Below are positions 16,705 to 24,819 of a stretch of DNA of 64,000 nt, in pieces (position 1 is the first letter of the stretch; each line of letters begins with the position of its first letter). The translations under genes were made by a program, and so were the position numbers. This stretch comes from an uncultured Algibacter sp. (GTDB lineage Bacteria > Bacteroidota > Bacteroidia > Flavobacteriales > Flavobacteriaceae): positions 1 to 64,000 of the forward strand of contig NZ_CANLZX010000017.1 in the NCBI RefSeq assembly GCF_947495675.1, in the 5' to 3' direction. Under the pieces are notes generated by a model, which saw nothing but the letters and a program-made list of their open reading frames with translations, had not been told where the DNA came from and did not search any database.

Positions 16705-18297
16705 TTAATCTTGTTTATAAATATCTTCTAATATCCACTCTAATTCTGTATCAATTTCTAATTTCCTGTCTTGTATATTTGGCAAAATGGTAACATCTGG
16801 TTTAATACCGTAACCGTCTGGATTTTGCTTAAAAGGAGCTTCTATTTGCATTAAACCCATGCGTACATTTAGTTTTGCATTTGGAAGTTTAAATATTCTG
16901 TACAATCCAGCTACACAGCCATTATAAGCACCACCAGTTTCTTCGCCAACAAAAGTAGCACGTTTATTGGCTTTTAAATGTGTTGAAATTAGTGATGATG
17001 CCGAAAAAGAATTTCCGTTTATAAGCACATATAGTTTGCCTTTATAATTTGCTTTTTTAGGCTTTTTTGGCTTATTATATGACATTTTATAATAAATTTT
17101 ACCATCAACTTTTTTAGTATTAAAATATTGATAACCTAGTGAAATAGGATCTAAGTAAGAAAGTGACCCAATAATTTTCATAAAAGCAGGGTTACCACTA
17201 CTAACTAATGATTTTGTGAGTGGTAGCCGGGTATTAACTTCAATAGGCTCCATAAAAACATAGTCTTTATTTGTTAAATAAGAATATAAATAATTAATTT
17301 CTGAGATTCGCCCGCCACCATTATCTCTTAAATCTAAAATTAAGTTTTTAGTTTTTAAGGCTGCTAATTCTTTAAAACTTTCCTTATAAAACTTTTTATA
17401 TTTCCCATTAGAAAAAGCTCTAATCTTCATGTAAGCTACCAAACTATCTTTACCTATGTAATTAAAATTTCTGGTATATGTTTTTGATCTTGCTATAAAT
17501 CCATATTTCTTATGGTTTTTACGTTTTTGCTTTCTTACTAATTTATTTTTCTTTTTTTCTAACTTAGTTAATTTTATACGCTTTACTTTTTTGGTTTTAA
17601 CTGTCTCTTTTTTAGATTTTTTTTCTTCTTTTTTAGCACGTTTAAACTGCTTTATGAAAACGGAATCTTTATTTTTAAATGTAACCTGTAAGCTATCTAA
17701 AAACCCTTTATCCTTATAGTAAAAACGAGAAAATGCTTTTCCTACATACCTATTATGTAAAGTGGTATTATACCCATCTGATGCAAACTGTGTTTTATAA
17801 GTTCGCACTAAATCATTTACTTTTTCGCCATCTATACTTATAAGCTCTGCACCTACTAATAATGAATCTTTTCCAAAGGTTTGTTTTACAAAAAGCTTAT
17901 TGTTTAAATACTCTAAATCTAAATCATAAAACTCAAGCTTCCGCTTTTTTAATGCCTTGCGTTCTTTTTTAGTAAATCGCTTATTAACAGAGCCTACGGC
18001 TACATGCCCTTGCCTTATATGTGCTACAACTGGTGCTAGTTTTTTATAAAGCTCTCGCGAATTTATTGGTGCATTTATAGATTTCTTGAGACTGTCAAAC
18101 TTAAAATCTAAATCTTCTTTGGTTATATATTGATATAATTTCGGGTGATTTGTTTGTAATTGTTCATATAGCTTATCAACATCACTTCTTAAAGCATTTA
18201 CAGTATGTTGTGTTGATGTTTGAGCGTTATATTTTTTAATACTTTGGCAAGATGCTAAGGCAATAAATAAAGTTAATACAAAAACCAGTTTTTTCAT
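16705..18297 (-). CDS. S41-family peptidase, lipoprotein, with a lysine-rich insert
   Basis: A 530-residue protein with a lipoprotein signal (MKKLVFVLTLFIALASC, Cys18). The C-terminal half is an S41 (C-terminal processing peptidase/tricorn-like) domain with NLILDLRDNGGG and GKLYVLINGNSFSASSLIS, where the serine of the SFSAS motif is the expected nucleophile. The region before it (roughly residues 60-200) resembles a PDZ-containing S41 N domain. Between about residues 222 and 268 there is a strongly basic stretch (for example KKEEKKSKKETVKTKKVKR) not expected in the core fold. The protein is probably anchored to a membrane, facing the periplasm, with unknown substrates. It is monocistronic as far as can be seen. 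Confidence 0.88.
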   Translation of the reverse strand: MKKLVFVLTLFIALASCQSIKKYNAQTSTQHTVNALRSDVDKLYEQLQTNHPKLYQYITKEDLDFKFDSLKKSINAPINSRELYKKLAPVVAHIRQGHVAVGSVNKRFTKKERKALKKRKLEFYDLDLEYLNNKLFVKQTFGKDSLLVGAELISIDGEKVNDLVRTYKTQFASDGYNTTLHNRYVGKAFSRFYYKDKGFLDSLQVTFKNKDSVFIKQFKRAKKEEKKSKKETVKTKKVKRIKLTKLEKKKNKLVRKQKRKNHKKYGFIARSKTYTRNFNYIGKDSLVAYMKIRAFSNGKYKKFYKESFKELAALKTKNLILDLRDNGGGRISEINYLYSYLTNKDYVFMEPIEVNTRLPLTKSLVSSGNPAFMKIIGSLSYLDPISLGYQYFNTKKVDGKIYYKMSYNKPKKPKKANYKGKLYVLINGNSFSASSLISTHLKANKRATFVGEETGGAYNGCVAGLYRIFKLPNAKLNVRMGLMQIEAPFKQNPDGYGIKPDVTILPNIQDRKLEIDTELEWILEDIYKQD

Positions 18298-18393
18298 GTT
18301 TGTAAAAATAGACCTATTTCTGAAATCTAGAAACGCATTACTATTTCTTTAACTTTTGAATACATTCCCATGACATTCTCACAATAATTTATG

Positions 18394-18401
18394 TAATTTT
18401 G
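18394..18401 (+). promoter_or_regulatory. Minus-7 box of the smpB promoter
   Basis: TAATTTTG matches TAnnTTTG. Its last base is 7 nt before the A of the ATG at 18408, predicting a leaderless or 1-3 nt leader mRNA. It also argues against the TTG start at 18399, which lies inside this box. Confidence 0.5.
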
Positions 18402-18407
18402 CACTTC

Positions 18408-18866
18408 ATGCAAAAAAACATCAACATACAAAACAAGAAAGCACGCTTTCAATATGAAATTTTAGATAAGTATACTGCTGGCATAGTACTAACAGGAACT
18501 GAAATAAAATCGATTAGAAGCAGTAAAGCTTCCATTGCAGAAAGTTTTTGTGAGTTTAGTGAAAACGGAGAACTTTTTGTTGTTAACATGACTATACAAG
18601 AGTATGCATTTGGTAACTACTATAACCACAAACCTAAAGCTACAAGAAAGTTACTATTAAATAAAAAGGAACTTAAAAAACTAAATAAAGAAGTTCAGAA
18701 TTCTGGACTAACCATTATTCCGTTACGATTGTATATTAACGATAAAGGTTATGCAAAACTTGACATAGCTTTAGCTAAAGGTAAAAAATTGTTTGATAAG
18801 CGAGAATCTATAAAAGACAGGGATAACAAGCGTGACCTTGATAGAATTAAAAAAGCTTATAAATAA
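18408..18866 (+). CDS. smpB: SsrA-binding protein SmpB
   Basis: A 152-residue protein from the ATG at 18408 (an upstream TTG at 18399 would add three residues but overlaps the promoter box). The sequence has the SmpB landmarks: KKARFQYEILDKYTAGIVLTGTEIKSIR, SFCEF, NYYNHKPKATRKLLLNKKEL, LTIIPLRLYINDKGYAKL, and the C-terminal basic tail GKKLFDKRESIKDRDNKRDLDR. It binds tmRNA and delivers it to stalled ribosomes for trans-translation. tmRNA itself is not encoded in the window. It is followed 66 nt later by a secreted small protein. Confidence 0.97.
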   Translation: MQKNINIQNKKARFQYEILDKYTAGIVLTGTEIKSIRSSKASIAESFCEFSENGELFVVNMTIQEYAFGNYYNHKPKATRKLLLNKKELKKLNKEVQNSGLTIIPLRLYINDKGYAKLDIALAKGKKLFDKRESIKDRDNKRDLDRIKKAYK

Positions 18867-18932
18867 CATTTATAAATTTCTTAACGTTTTTAATTCTAAT
18901 AATTTCTAATTTACACTTTTAAAAATTTGGTT

Positions 18933-19484
18933 ATGAAAAACTTAATATTGTTTGTTTTTATTTGTGTTTTGTCTTTAAACACTCAAGCTCAAAAAAAGGA
19001 AAAAAAGAATGATGAAGAAAAAGTTGAGTTTACAATTGATAGTACTTCTGTTTTAACTTTAGATAGCACAATTAAAGCATTATATAATGTTATATCTGGC
19101 GAAAAAAAAGAGAAAAGAAATTGGAAACAATTTAAGTTTCTTTTTAAACCCGATGCAAAATTAATACCTTCTGGAAAAGATAAAGCTGGAAATTATAGGG
19201 TCCGTTTTATGTCTCCAGATGATTATATTAAAAGCTCTGGTAAATGGCTAGTTGAAAACGGTTTTTTTGAAAAAGAAACACATCGTAAAGTAGATACTTT
19301 TGGAAACATAAGCCACGTATTTAGCACTTATGAAGCTTTTAATAGTGCAACTGATGAAACACCTTTTATGAAAGGTATTAATAGTATTCAATTACTAAAT
19401 GATGGTAGCCGTTGGTGGATAATTAATATTTACTGGGCGCAAGAAACCGAAGAAAACCCTATTCCAGAAAAATATAACAAATAA
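18933..19484 (+). CDS. Secreted NTF2-like protein of unknown function
   Basis: A 183-residue protein from the ATG at 18933 (a TTG two codons earlier is less likely, since the signal peptide MKNLILFVFICVLSLNTQAQ starts at the ATG). After a short lysine-rich linker, the mature part (LTLDSTIKALYNVISGEKKEKRNW, then GSRWWIINIYWAQETEENPIP) looks like an NTF2/SnoaL-like alpha-beta cone, a fold used for small-molecule binding or as a protein module. No catalytic residues are evident. The next gene starts 1 nt after its stop, so the two are co-transcribed. Confidence 0.65.
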   Translation: MKNLILFVFICVLSLNTQAQKKEKKNDEEKVEFTIDSTSVLTLDSTIKALYNVISGEKKEKRNWKQFKFLFKPDAKLIPSGKDKAGNYRVRFMSPDDYIKSSGKWLVENGFFEKETHRKVDTFGNISHVFSTYEAFNSATDETPFMKGINSIQLLNDGSRWWIINIYWAQETEENPIPEKYNK

Positions 19485-19485
19485 T

Positions 19486-20112
19486 ATGATTAATCAAGAT
19501 AACTCAAATTCAGAAGAAGCTTTCTGGACTAAACGTTATTTAGAACACCAAACCGGCTGGGATATAGGTAAACCTTCAACTCCATTAAAGGCTTATATTG
19601 ACCAAATTGAGAATAAAAATTTAAAAATATTAATTCCCGGCGCAGGAAATTCTTATGAAGCCGAATACCTTTTTAATAAAGGTTTTAATAATGTTTATGT
19701 TTTAGATATCTCTAAAGAGCCACTTGATAATTTTAAAAAAAGGGTACCTCATTTCCCTTTTAACCAAGTTATACATGATGATTTTTTTAGTCATAATGAG
19801 CAATACGATTTAATTTTTGAACAAACATTTTTCTGCTCTTTCACTCCTACTAAATCTAACCGACAAAGCTACACCTCTAAAGTATTTGATTTACTAAATG
19901 AAAACGGAAAACTAGTAGGTTTATGGTTTAAATTTCCTTTAACAGATAACATGGAAAAACGTCCTTTTGGAGGTTCAAAAGAAGAATATCTTAATTATTT
20001 AAACCCTTATTTTGAAGTAAAATCATTTAACGAATGTTATAATTCTATTGAATCTAGAACGGATAATGAGCTATTTGGAATTTTCGTTAAAAAAAGTGTT
20101 GCTTTAGTTTAA
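19486..20112 (+). CDS. TPMT-family SAM-dependent methyltransferase
   Basis: A 208-residue protein. FWTKRYLEHQTGWDIGKPSTPLKAYI at the N terminus and LKILIPGAGNSYEAEYL (SAM-binding glycine motif near residues 45-61) are typical of the thiopurine methyltransferase / harmless-to-ozone group, as are VLDISKEPLDNFKKR and FEQTFFCSF. Members methylate sulfur or halide substrates such as thiols or iodide; the actual substrate here is unknown. The gene is translationally adjacent to the secreted NTF2-like protein and convergent with pcm. Confidence 0.88.
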   Translation: MINQDNSNSEEAFWTKRYLEHQTGWDIGKPSTPLKAYIDQIENKNLKILIPGAGNSYEAEYLFNKGFNNVYVLDISKEPLDNFKKRVPHFPFNQVIHDDFFSHNEQYDLIFEQTFFCSFTPTKSNRQSYTSKVFDLLNENGKLVGLWFKFPLTDNMEKRPFGGSKEEYLNYLNPYFEVKSFNECYNSIESRTDNELFGIFVKKSVALV

Positions 20113-20125
20113 GCTTATAGACAGG

Positions 20126-20767
20126 TTAATTTTTATCTTCTAATAATGGTACAAACCTAAATTCGCCAAATTCCTCTTGCTCAAATTCTTTAGGTCCTTT
20201 TCTGGTAAACATTGTCATTATTTGCACATCATCACCAACAGGAATCACTAATTTACCACCTATTTTTAATTGACTTAGTAATGGTTTAGGTACAAAAGGT
20301 GCACCTGCAGTTACAATAATACCATCAAAAGGTGCTTCATCCTCAAGCCCAATATAACCATCACCAAAAATTAATTTCTTAGCGCGATATCCTAGTTTTG
20401 GTAAAAACTTACTTGTTTTTTTAAACAATTCGTTTTGGCGTTCTATACTATAAACTTTAGCTCCCATTTCACATAAAACAGCTGTCTGATAGCCACTTCC
20501 TGTTCCTATTTCTAATATTTTATCGCCAGGTTTAGTTTGTAATAATTCAGTCTGAAATGCAACTGTATAAGGTTGAGATATGGTTTGGTCTGCAGCAATA
20601 GGAAATGCTTTATCTTGATAAGCATGGTCTAGAAAACTAGAATCCATAAATAAATGTCTTGGTATTTTACCAATAGCTTTTAAAACATTTTGATCTGTTA
20701 TGCCTTTGTTTTTTAATATATTAACTAGTTGTTGTCTTAATCCCTTATGTTTAAAAGTATCTTTCAA
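20126..20767 (-). CDS. pcm: Protein-L-isoaspartate O-methyltransferase
   Basis: A 213-residue cytoplasmic methyltransferase. It shows IPRHLFMDSSFLDHAYQDKAFPIAADQTISQPYTVA near residues 32-68, the family hallmark around the substrate pocket, and the SAM-binding motif ILEIGTGSGYQTAVL near 84-98. DGIIVTAGAPFVPKPLLSQLKIGGKLVIPVG completes the fold. It methylates isoaspartyl residues so that damaged proteins can be repaired. Length is normal. It is convergent with the TPMT-like gene, with 13 bp between stops. Confidence 0.95.
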   Translation of the reverse strand: MKDTFKHKGLRQQLVNILKNKGITDQNVLKAIGKIPRHLFMDSSFLDHAYQDKAFPIAADQTISQPYTVAFQTELLQTKPGDKILEIGTGSGYQTAVLCEMGAKVYSIERQNELFKKTSKFLPKLGYRAKKLIFGDGYIGLEDEAPFDGIIVTAGAPFVPKPLLSQLKIGGKLVIPVGDDVQIMTMFTRKGPKEFEQEEFGEFRFVPLLEDKN

Positions 20768-20899
20768 TTATGCTTGCATTTAGTTTGCTAAATTTAGTTA
20801 AAGATTTTCAAGCTTAAAACTATTTATTCAGATTTTATTTTTCTTAATTTTTAACCTAAAATTTTATACTAAATACGTAACATCATCTTTTAATTATCT

Positions 20900-20907
20900 T
20901 ATTTTTG
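20900..20907 (+). promoter_or_regulatory. Minus-7 box upstream of the 20.9-kb gene run
   Basis: TATTTTTG, followed by TTGAA, is an exact TAnnTTTG match 18 nt before the ATG at 20925. The same extended string TATTTTTGTTGAA occurs at 41838 and 54605 upstream of other genes. Confidence 0.5.
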
Positions 20908-20924
20908 TTGAAAACGTAAATATT

Positions 20925-21884
20925 ATGCTTAAAGCTGGTGTACTTGGTGCTGGTCACTTAGGAAAAATTCATTTAAGACTTCTTAAACAATCTGAAAAAT
21001 ACAACCTTGTTGGGTTCTATGATGCCGATGAAGAAAATGGTAAAAAAGTAGAAGCGGAATTTGGTTATAAATTTTTCAACTCTATTGATGCGTTAATAGA
21101 TGCTGTTGATATGGTTGATATTGTTACCCCTACACTATCGCATTACGATTGTGCAAAACAAGCTATCGCAAAAGGAAAACATGTTTTTATTGAAAAACCA
21201 ATTACTAATACGGTTGAAGAGGCTGAACATATTAGAGAACTTTTAGCGAAACATAATTTACGCGGACAAGTAGGACACGTAGAGCGTTTTAACCCCGCAT
21301 ATCTTGCTGTTAAAGATGAGATTAATTCGCCTATGTTTATTGAAACACATCGTTTGGCAGAATTTAATCCTAGAGGGACTGATGTTCCTGTGGTTTTAGA
21401 TTTAATGATACATGATATAGATATTATTTTAAGTGTTGTAAAATCTAAAGTAAAAAGTGTTTCTGCTAGTGGAGTTGCTGTAATTAGTGACACACCAGAC
21501 ATTGCAAATGCTAGGTTAGAATTTGAAAATGGTTGCGTTGCCAACTTAACAGCTAGTAGAATTTCTTTGAAAAAAATGCGTAAAGCTCGTTTCTTTCAAA
21601 AAGATGCTTATATCTCTGTTGATTTTTTAACTAAAAAATGTGAAGTTGTTAAAATGAAAGATGCTCCAGAAAATCCTGGTGATTTTGATATGATTTTACA
21701 AAATGCCGAAGGCGTTAAAAAACAGATTTATTTTGATAACCCATCTGTACCTGATAATAATTCTATCCTTGATGAATTAGAAACCTTTGCTGATGCTATA
21801 AATAACAACACAACTCCAGTTGTAACATTACATGATGGAACTGAAGCACTACGTGTTGCAACACAAATAATAAATTCTTTTTAA
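20925..21884 (+). CDS. Gfo/Idh/MocA-family NAD(P)-dependent oxidoreductase
   Basis: A 319-residue protein with an N-terminal Rossmann fold (GAGHLGKIHL, residues 8-17), the family motif FIEKPITN (near 88-95, lysine expected in catalysis), and GHVERFNPAY and LDLMIHDIDI in the C-terminal domain, where the histidine of the latter often acts in catalysis. Family members oxidise or reduce sugars, inositols or related compounds; the substrate is unknown. It heads a run of co-directional genes: the next ATG immediately follows its TAA. Confidence 0.9.
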   Translation: MLKAGVLGAGHLGKIHLRLLKQSEKYNLVGFYDADEENGKKVEAEFGYKFFNSIDALIDAVDMVDIVTPTLSHYDCAKQAIAKGKHVFIEKPITNTVEEAEHIRELLAKHNLRGQVGHVERFNPAYLAVKDEINSPMFIETHRLAEFNPRGTDVPVVLDLMIHDIDIILSVVKSKVKSVSASGVAVISDTPDIANARLEFENGCVANLTASRISLKKMRKARFFQKDAYISVDFLTKKCEVVKMKDAPENPGDFDMILQNAEGVKKQIYFDNPSVPDNNSILDELETFADAINNNTTPVVTLHDGTEALRVATQIINSF

Positions 21885-22775
21885 ATGAAAAATGTTGCTG
21901 TTATTGGAGCTGGAACTATGGGAAATGGTATTGCCCATACTTTTGCACAAAGTGGATTTAATGTTCATTTAATTGATGTTAATAACGATGCGCTAAATAA
22001 AGGTTTTAAAACCATTGCTACCAATTTAGATCGTATGGTAGCAAAAGAAAAAATTACAGAGCAACAAAAAACAGACACATTAAATAACATAACTCTATTT
22101 ACAAATTTACAAGATGGAGTTAATAATACAGAATTAGTTGTTGAAGCTGCTACTGAGAATTTAGAATTAAAACTAAAAATTTTTAAGTCTTTAGATGAGG
22201 CTTGTAAAGCATCTACCATTTTAGCTACCAATACATCTTCAATATCGATAACACAAATTGCAGCAGTAACATCAAGACCAGAACAGGTTATTGGTATGCA
22301 TTTTATGAATCCTGTTCCAATTATGAAATTGGTAGAAATCATTAGAGGCTATAATACTAGTGATCATGTTACTAATACCATCATGGAACTTTCTAAAACA
22401 TTAGGCAAAAATCCAGTTGAAGTCAATGATTATCCTGGCTTTGTAGCAAACCGTATTTTAATGCCAATGATTAATGAATCTATTGAAACCTTATACAATG
22501 CCGTTGCAGGAGTTAATGAGATTGATACGGTTATGAAGTTAGGTATGGCTCACCCAATGGGACCATTACAATTAGCAGATTTTATAGGTTTAGATGTTTG
22601 CTTATCTATTTTAAATGTTATGTATGATGGATTTAAAAACCCTAAATACGCACCTTGCCCGCTTTTAGTAAATATGGTAAGAGCAGGAAAACTAGGAGTA
22701 AAATCTGGAGAAGGTTTTTATGATTATTCTGAAAGTAGAAAAGCAGAGAAAATTGCAAAACAATTTTTAAAGTAA
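21885..22775 (+). CDS. 3-hydroxyacyl-CoA (3-hydroxybutyryl-CoA) dehydrogenase
   Basis: A 296-residue enzyme with the NAD-binding motif GAGTMGNGIA (residues 7-16), TNTSSISITQIA, the catalytic-region stretch IGMHFMNPVPIMKLVEIIRG (histidine-glutamate pair), and the C-terminal domain motif YPGFVANRILMPMINES. It oxidises (S)-3-hydroxyacyl-CoA to 3-oxoacyl-CoA with NAD, in fatty-acid or butyryl-CoA metabolism. It is a single-function enzyme without fused hydratase. Start codon abuts the preceding stop (21884/21885), so translation is coupled. Confidence 0.95.
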   Translation: MKNVAVIGAGTMGNGIAHTFAQSGFNVHLIDVNNDALNKGFKTIATNLDRMVAKEKITEQQKTDTLNNITLFTNLQDGVNNTELVVEAATENLELKLKIFKSLDEACKASTILATNTSSISITQIAAVTSRPEQVIGMHFMNPVPIMKLVEIIRGYNTSDHVTNTIMELSKTLGKNPVEVNDYPGFVANRILMPMINESIETLYNAVAGVNEIDTVMKLGMAHPMGPLQLADFIGLDVCLSILNVMYDGFKNPKYAPCPLLVNMVRAGKLGVKSGEGFYDYSESRKAEKIAKQFLK

Positions 22776-22837
22776 ACAAGTCTAGTCTCAACTTATAGTT
22801 ATACTTATGGGACTGAATACTTAGACTTTAAAGTAAA
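22766..22837. repeat. Palindrome bracketed by an 11-bp direct repeat, downstream of the hydroxyacyl-CoA dehydrogenase gene
   Basis: TTTAAAGTAAA occurs at 22766-22776 (spanning the dehydrogenase stop) and again at 22827-22837. Between them AAGTCTA / TAGACTT (22778-22784, 22822-22828) and AGTCTC / GGGACT (22784-22789, 22809-22814, one wobble) can form a nested hairpin. It resembles a small palindromic insertion or a local duplication. Confidence 0.55.
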
Positions 22838-22841
22838 TTTA

Positions 22842-24080
22842 ATGGCAAAAATTATTCCTTTTAAAGCAGTAAGACCAACTAGAGCCATTGTTGGTTTAGT
22901 AGCTTCACGCCCTTACCAAAGTTATACAGTAAACGAGCGCGAATCTAGAATGGATTATAATCCTTATAGTTTTCTACATATTGTGAATCCAGGTTATAAA
23001 TTCGACCAAGTTATTACCGGTAAAGAACGCTATAAATTAGTAAGAAATAGATATCTAGAATTTAAAGAAGATGGTGTTTTTATACAAGATGAAAAACCAT
23101 CATTTTATGTTTATAAAATAGTTAATAGACACGGGCAAGAATTTAATGGAATAATAGCCGCAACAAGTGCTGAAGATTACCATGAAGATATTATTAAAAA
23201 GCATGAAAACACTATTGCAAAACGCGAAGAAACTTTTAAAAGTTATTTGCAAACAGTTGGATTTAATGCAGAACCTGTGCTCCTTACCTACCCTGATAAT
23301 CAAATAATTGCATCTATAATTCAAGAAACTCAAAAAAATCATGCCGAATTTGAGTTTACAATGACTTACAGAGACACGCATTATTTATGGAAAATTGATT
23401 GTGATAAAACAATTGCAAGCATTCAAGAGGAGTTTAATAAAATGAACAGCATTTACATTGCTGATGGGCATCATAGATCTGCTTCATCTGCCCTTTTATA
23501 TAAAGAAGAAAAAGCAAAAAACCCAAACCATAATGGTGGTGAGTCCTACAATTTTTTCATGTCTTATCTCATACCAGAATCCGATTTGGTAATTCATGAA
23601 TTTAATCGTCTAGTTAAAGACCTTAATGGCTTAACTAAAGAAGAATTCTTAATTCAATTAGATAATTTATATCGCATTAAAAACAAAGGGATTTTCCCGT
23701 ACCACCCATCAAAAAAACATCATTTTAGTATGTATTTAGATGGTGAGTTTTATGCACTTTATTTAAGAAAAAACAGATACAAGTTTAATACTGCCTTAGA
23801 TAATCTTGATGCACAATTACTTTACAATACCATACTAAAACCTATATTAGGAATTAATGACTTACGAAATAACAATCGTATTGAATATGTTAATGGTAGA
23901 GATGAAATGATAACTATAAAGAGTAGTGTTGATAATGGTGTTTTTAAAGTAGGTTTTGGTATGTGTCCTGCAAATATTAATGAAATAAAACGCATTGCAG
24001 ATGAAGGTTTAAAAATGCCTCCTAAAAGTACCTATATTCTACCTAAACTAAGAAGTGGAATAACAATTTATGAATATTAA
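22842..24080 (+). CDS. DUF1015 family protein
   Basis: A 412-residue protein of the DUF1015 family. Recognisable parts are PFKAVRPT at the N terminus, YRVVNRHGQ-like FYVYKIVNRHGQEFNG near 87-102, MNSIYIADGHHRSASSALLY near 203-222, and GMCPANINEIKRIADEGLKMPPKSTYILPKLRSGI at the C terminus. The ADGHHR motif suggests a metal- or phosphate-binding active site, but the biochemical role is not established to my knowledge. The neighbours (Gfo/Idh dehydrogenase, hydroxyacyl-CoA dehydrogenase, YggS) are commonly linked with it in flavobacteria, as far as I recall. Confidence 0.88.
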   Translation: MAKIIPFKAVRPTRAIVGLVASRPYQSYTVNERESRMDYNPYSFLHIVNPGYKFDQVITGKERYKLVRNRYLEFKEDGVFIQDEKPSFYVYKIVNRHGQEFNGIIAATSAEDYHEDIIKKHENTIAKREETFKSYLQTVGFNAEPVLLTYPDNQIIASIIQETQKNHAEFEFTMTYRDTHYLWKIDCDKTIASIQEEFNKMNSIYIADGHHRSASSALLYKEEKAKNPNHNGGESYNFFMSYLIPESDLVIHEFNRLVKDLNGLTKEEFLIQLDNLYRIKNKGIFPYHPSKKHHFSMYLDGEFYALYLRKNRYKFNTALDNLDAQLLYNTILKPILGINDLRNNNRIEYVNGRDEMITIKSSVDNGVFKVGFGMCPANINEIKRIADEGLKMPPKSTYILPKLRSGITIYEY

Positions 24081-24116
24081 GCTTTGTAAAGAAGTAAAAA
24101 AATTACAGACAAATAA

Positions 24117-24788
24117 ATGAGTATACAAGAAAATCTCAAAAAGATAAAATCTTCTATTCCAGAACATGTAAAATTAGTTGCTGTTTCTAAAACCAAACCT
24201 ATAAGTGATTTAATGGAAGCCTATAATGCAGGACAACGCATTTTTGGTGAAAATAAAATTCAAGAAATGGTTGAAAAACATGAAAACATGCCTAAAGATA
24301 TACAATGGCATATGATTGGGCACGTACAAAGAAATAAAGTAAAGTATATGGCTTCGTTTGTTTCATTAATTCATGGGGTAGATAATTATAAACTTCTATC
24401 AGAAATAAATAAACAAGCAAAAAAACATAATAGAGTTATTGATTGCTTACTTCAAATAAGAATAGCTACCGAAGATTCAAAATTTGGAATGTCCTTTGAA
24501 GATGCATCAGAAATTATTCAATCAGAAAAATTCTCAGAATTAAAAAATATTAAAGTTACTGGTGTTATGGGCATGGCCACTTTTACTGATAATGAAGATC
24601 AAATAAAAAATGAATTTAATCGTTTAAAATTTGCATTTGATGCGCTAAAAGGGCTTCAATCTGACTATTGTAAACTAGAAACCATTAGTATGGGAATGAG
24701 TGGAGATTACCAATTAGCAATTGAGTGTGGAAGTACTATGATTCGAGTAGGAAGTAGTATATTTGGTACACGTAATTATTCAAATTAA
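24117..24788 (+). CDS. YggS/PROSC-family PLP homeostasis protein
   Basis: A 223-residue alanine-racemase-like TIM barrel without the C-terminal beta domain. VKLVAVSKTKP (residues 18-28) contains the lysine that binds pyridoxal phosphate. IFGENKIQEM, WHMIGHVQRNKVKY, CLLQIRIATEDSKFGMS and ISMGMSGDYQLAIECGSTMIRVGSSIFG are all typical of the family. The protein controls PLP supply and amino-acid balance rather than catalysing a known reaction. The next reading frame begins 31 nt after its stop. Confidence 0.95.
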   Translation: MSIQENLKKIKSSIPEHVKLVAVSKTKPISDLMEAYNAGQRIFGENKIQEMVEKHENMPKDIQWHMIGHVQRNKVKYMASFVSLIHGVDNYKLLSEINKQAKKHNRVIDCLLQIRIATEDSKFGMSFEDASEIIQSEKFSELKNIKVTGVMGMATFTDNEDQIKNEFNRLKFAFDALKGLQSDYCKLETISMGMSGDYQLAIECGSTMIRVGSSIFGTRNYSN

Positions 24789-24819
24789 TAAAATTTTTAA
24801 TTTAAAACAATAACACACT

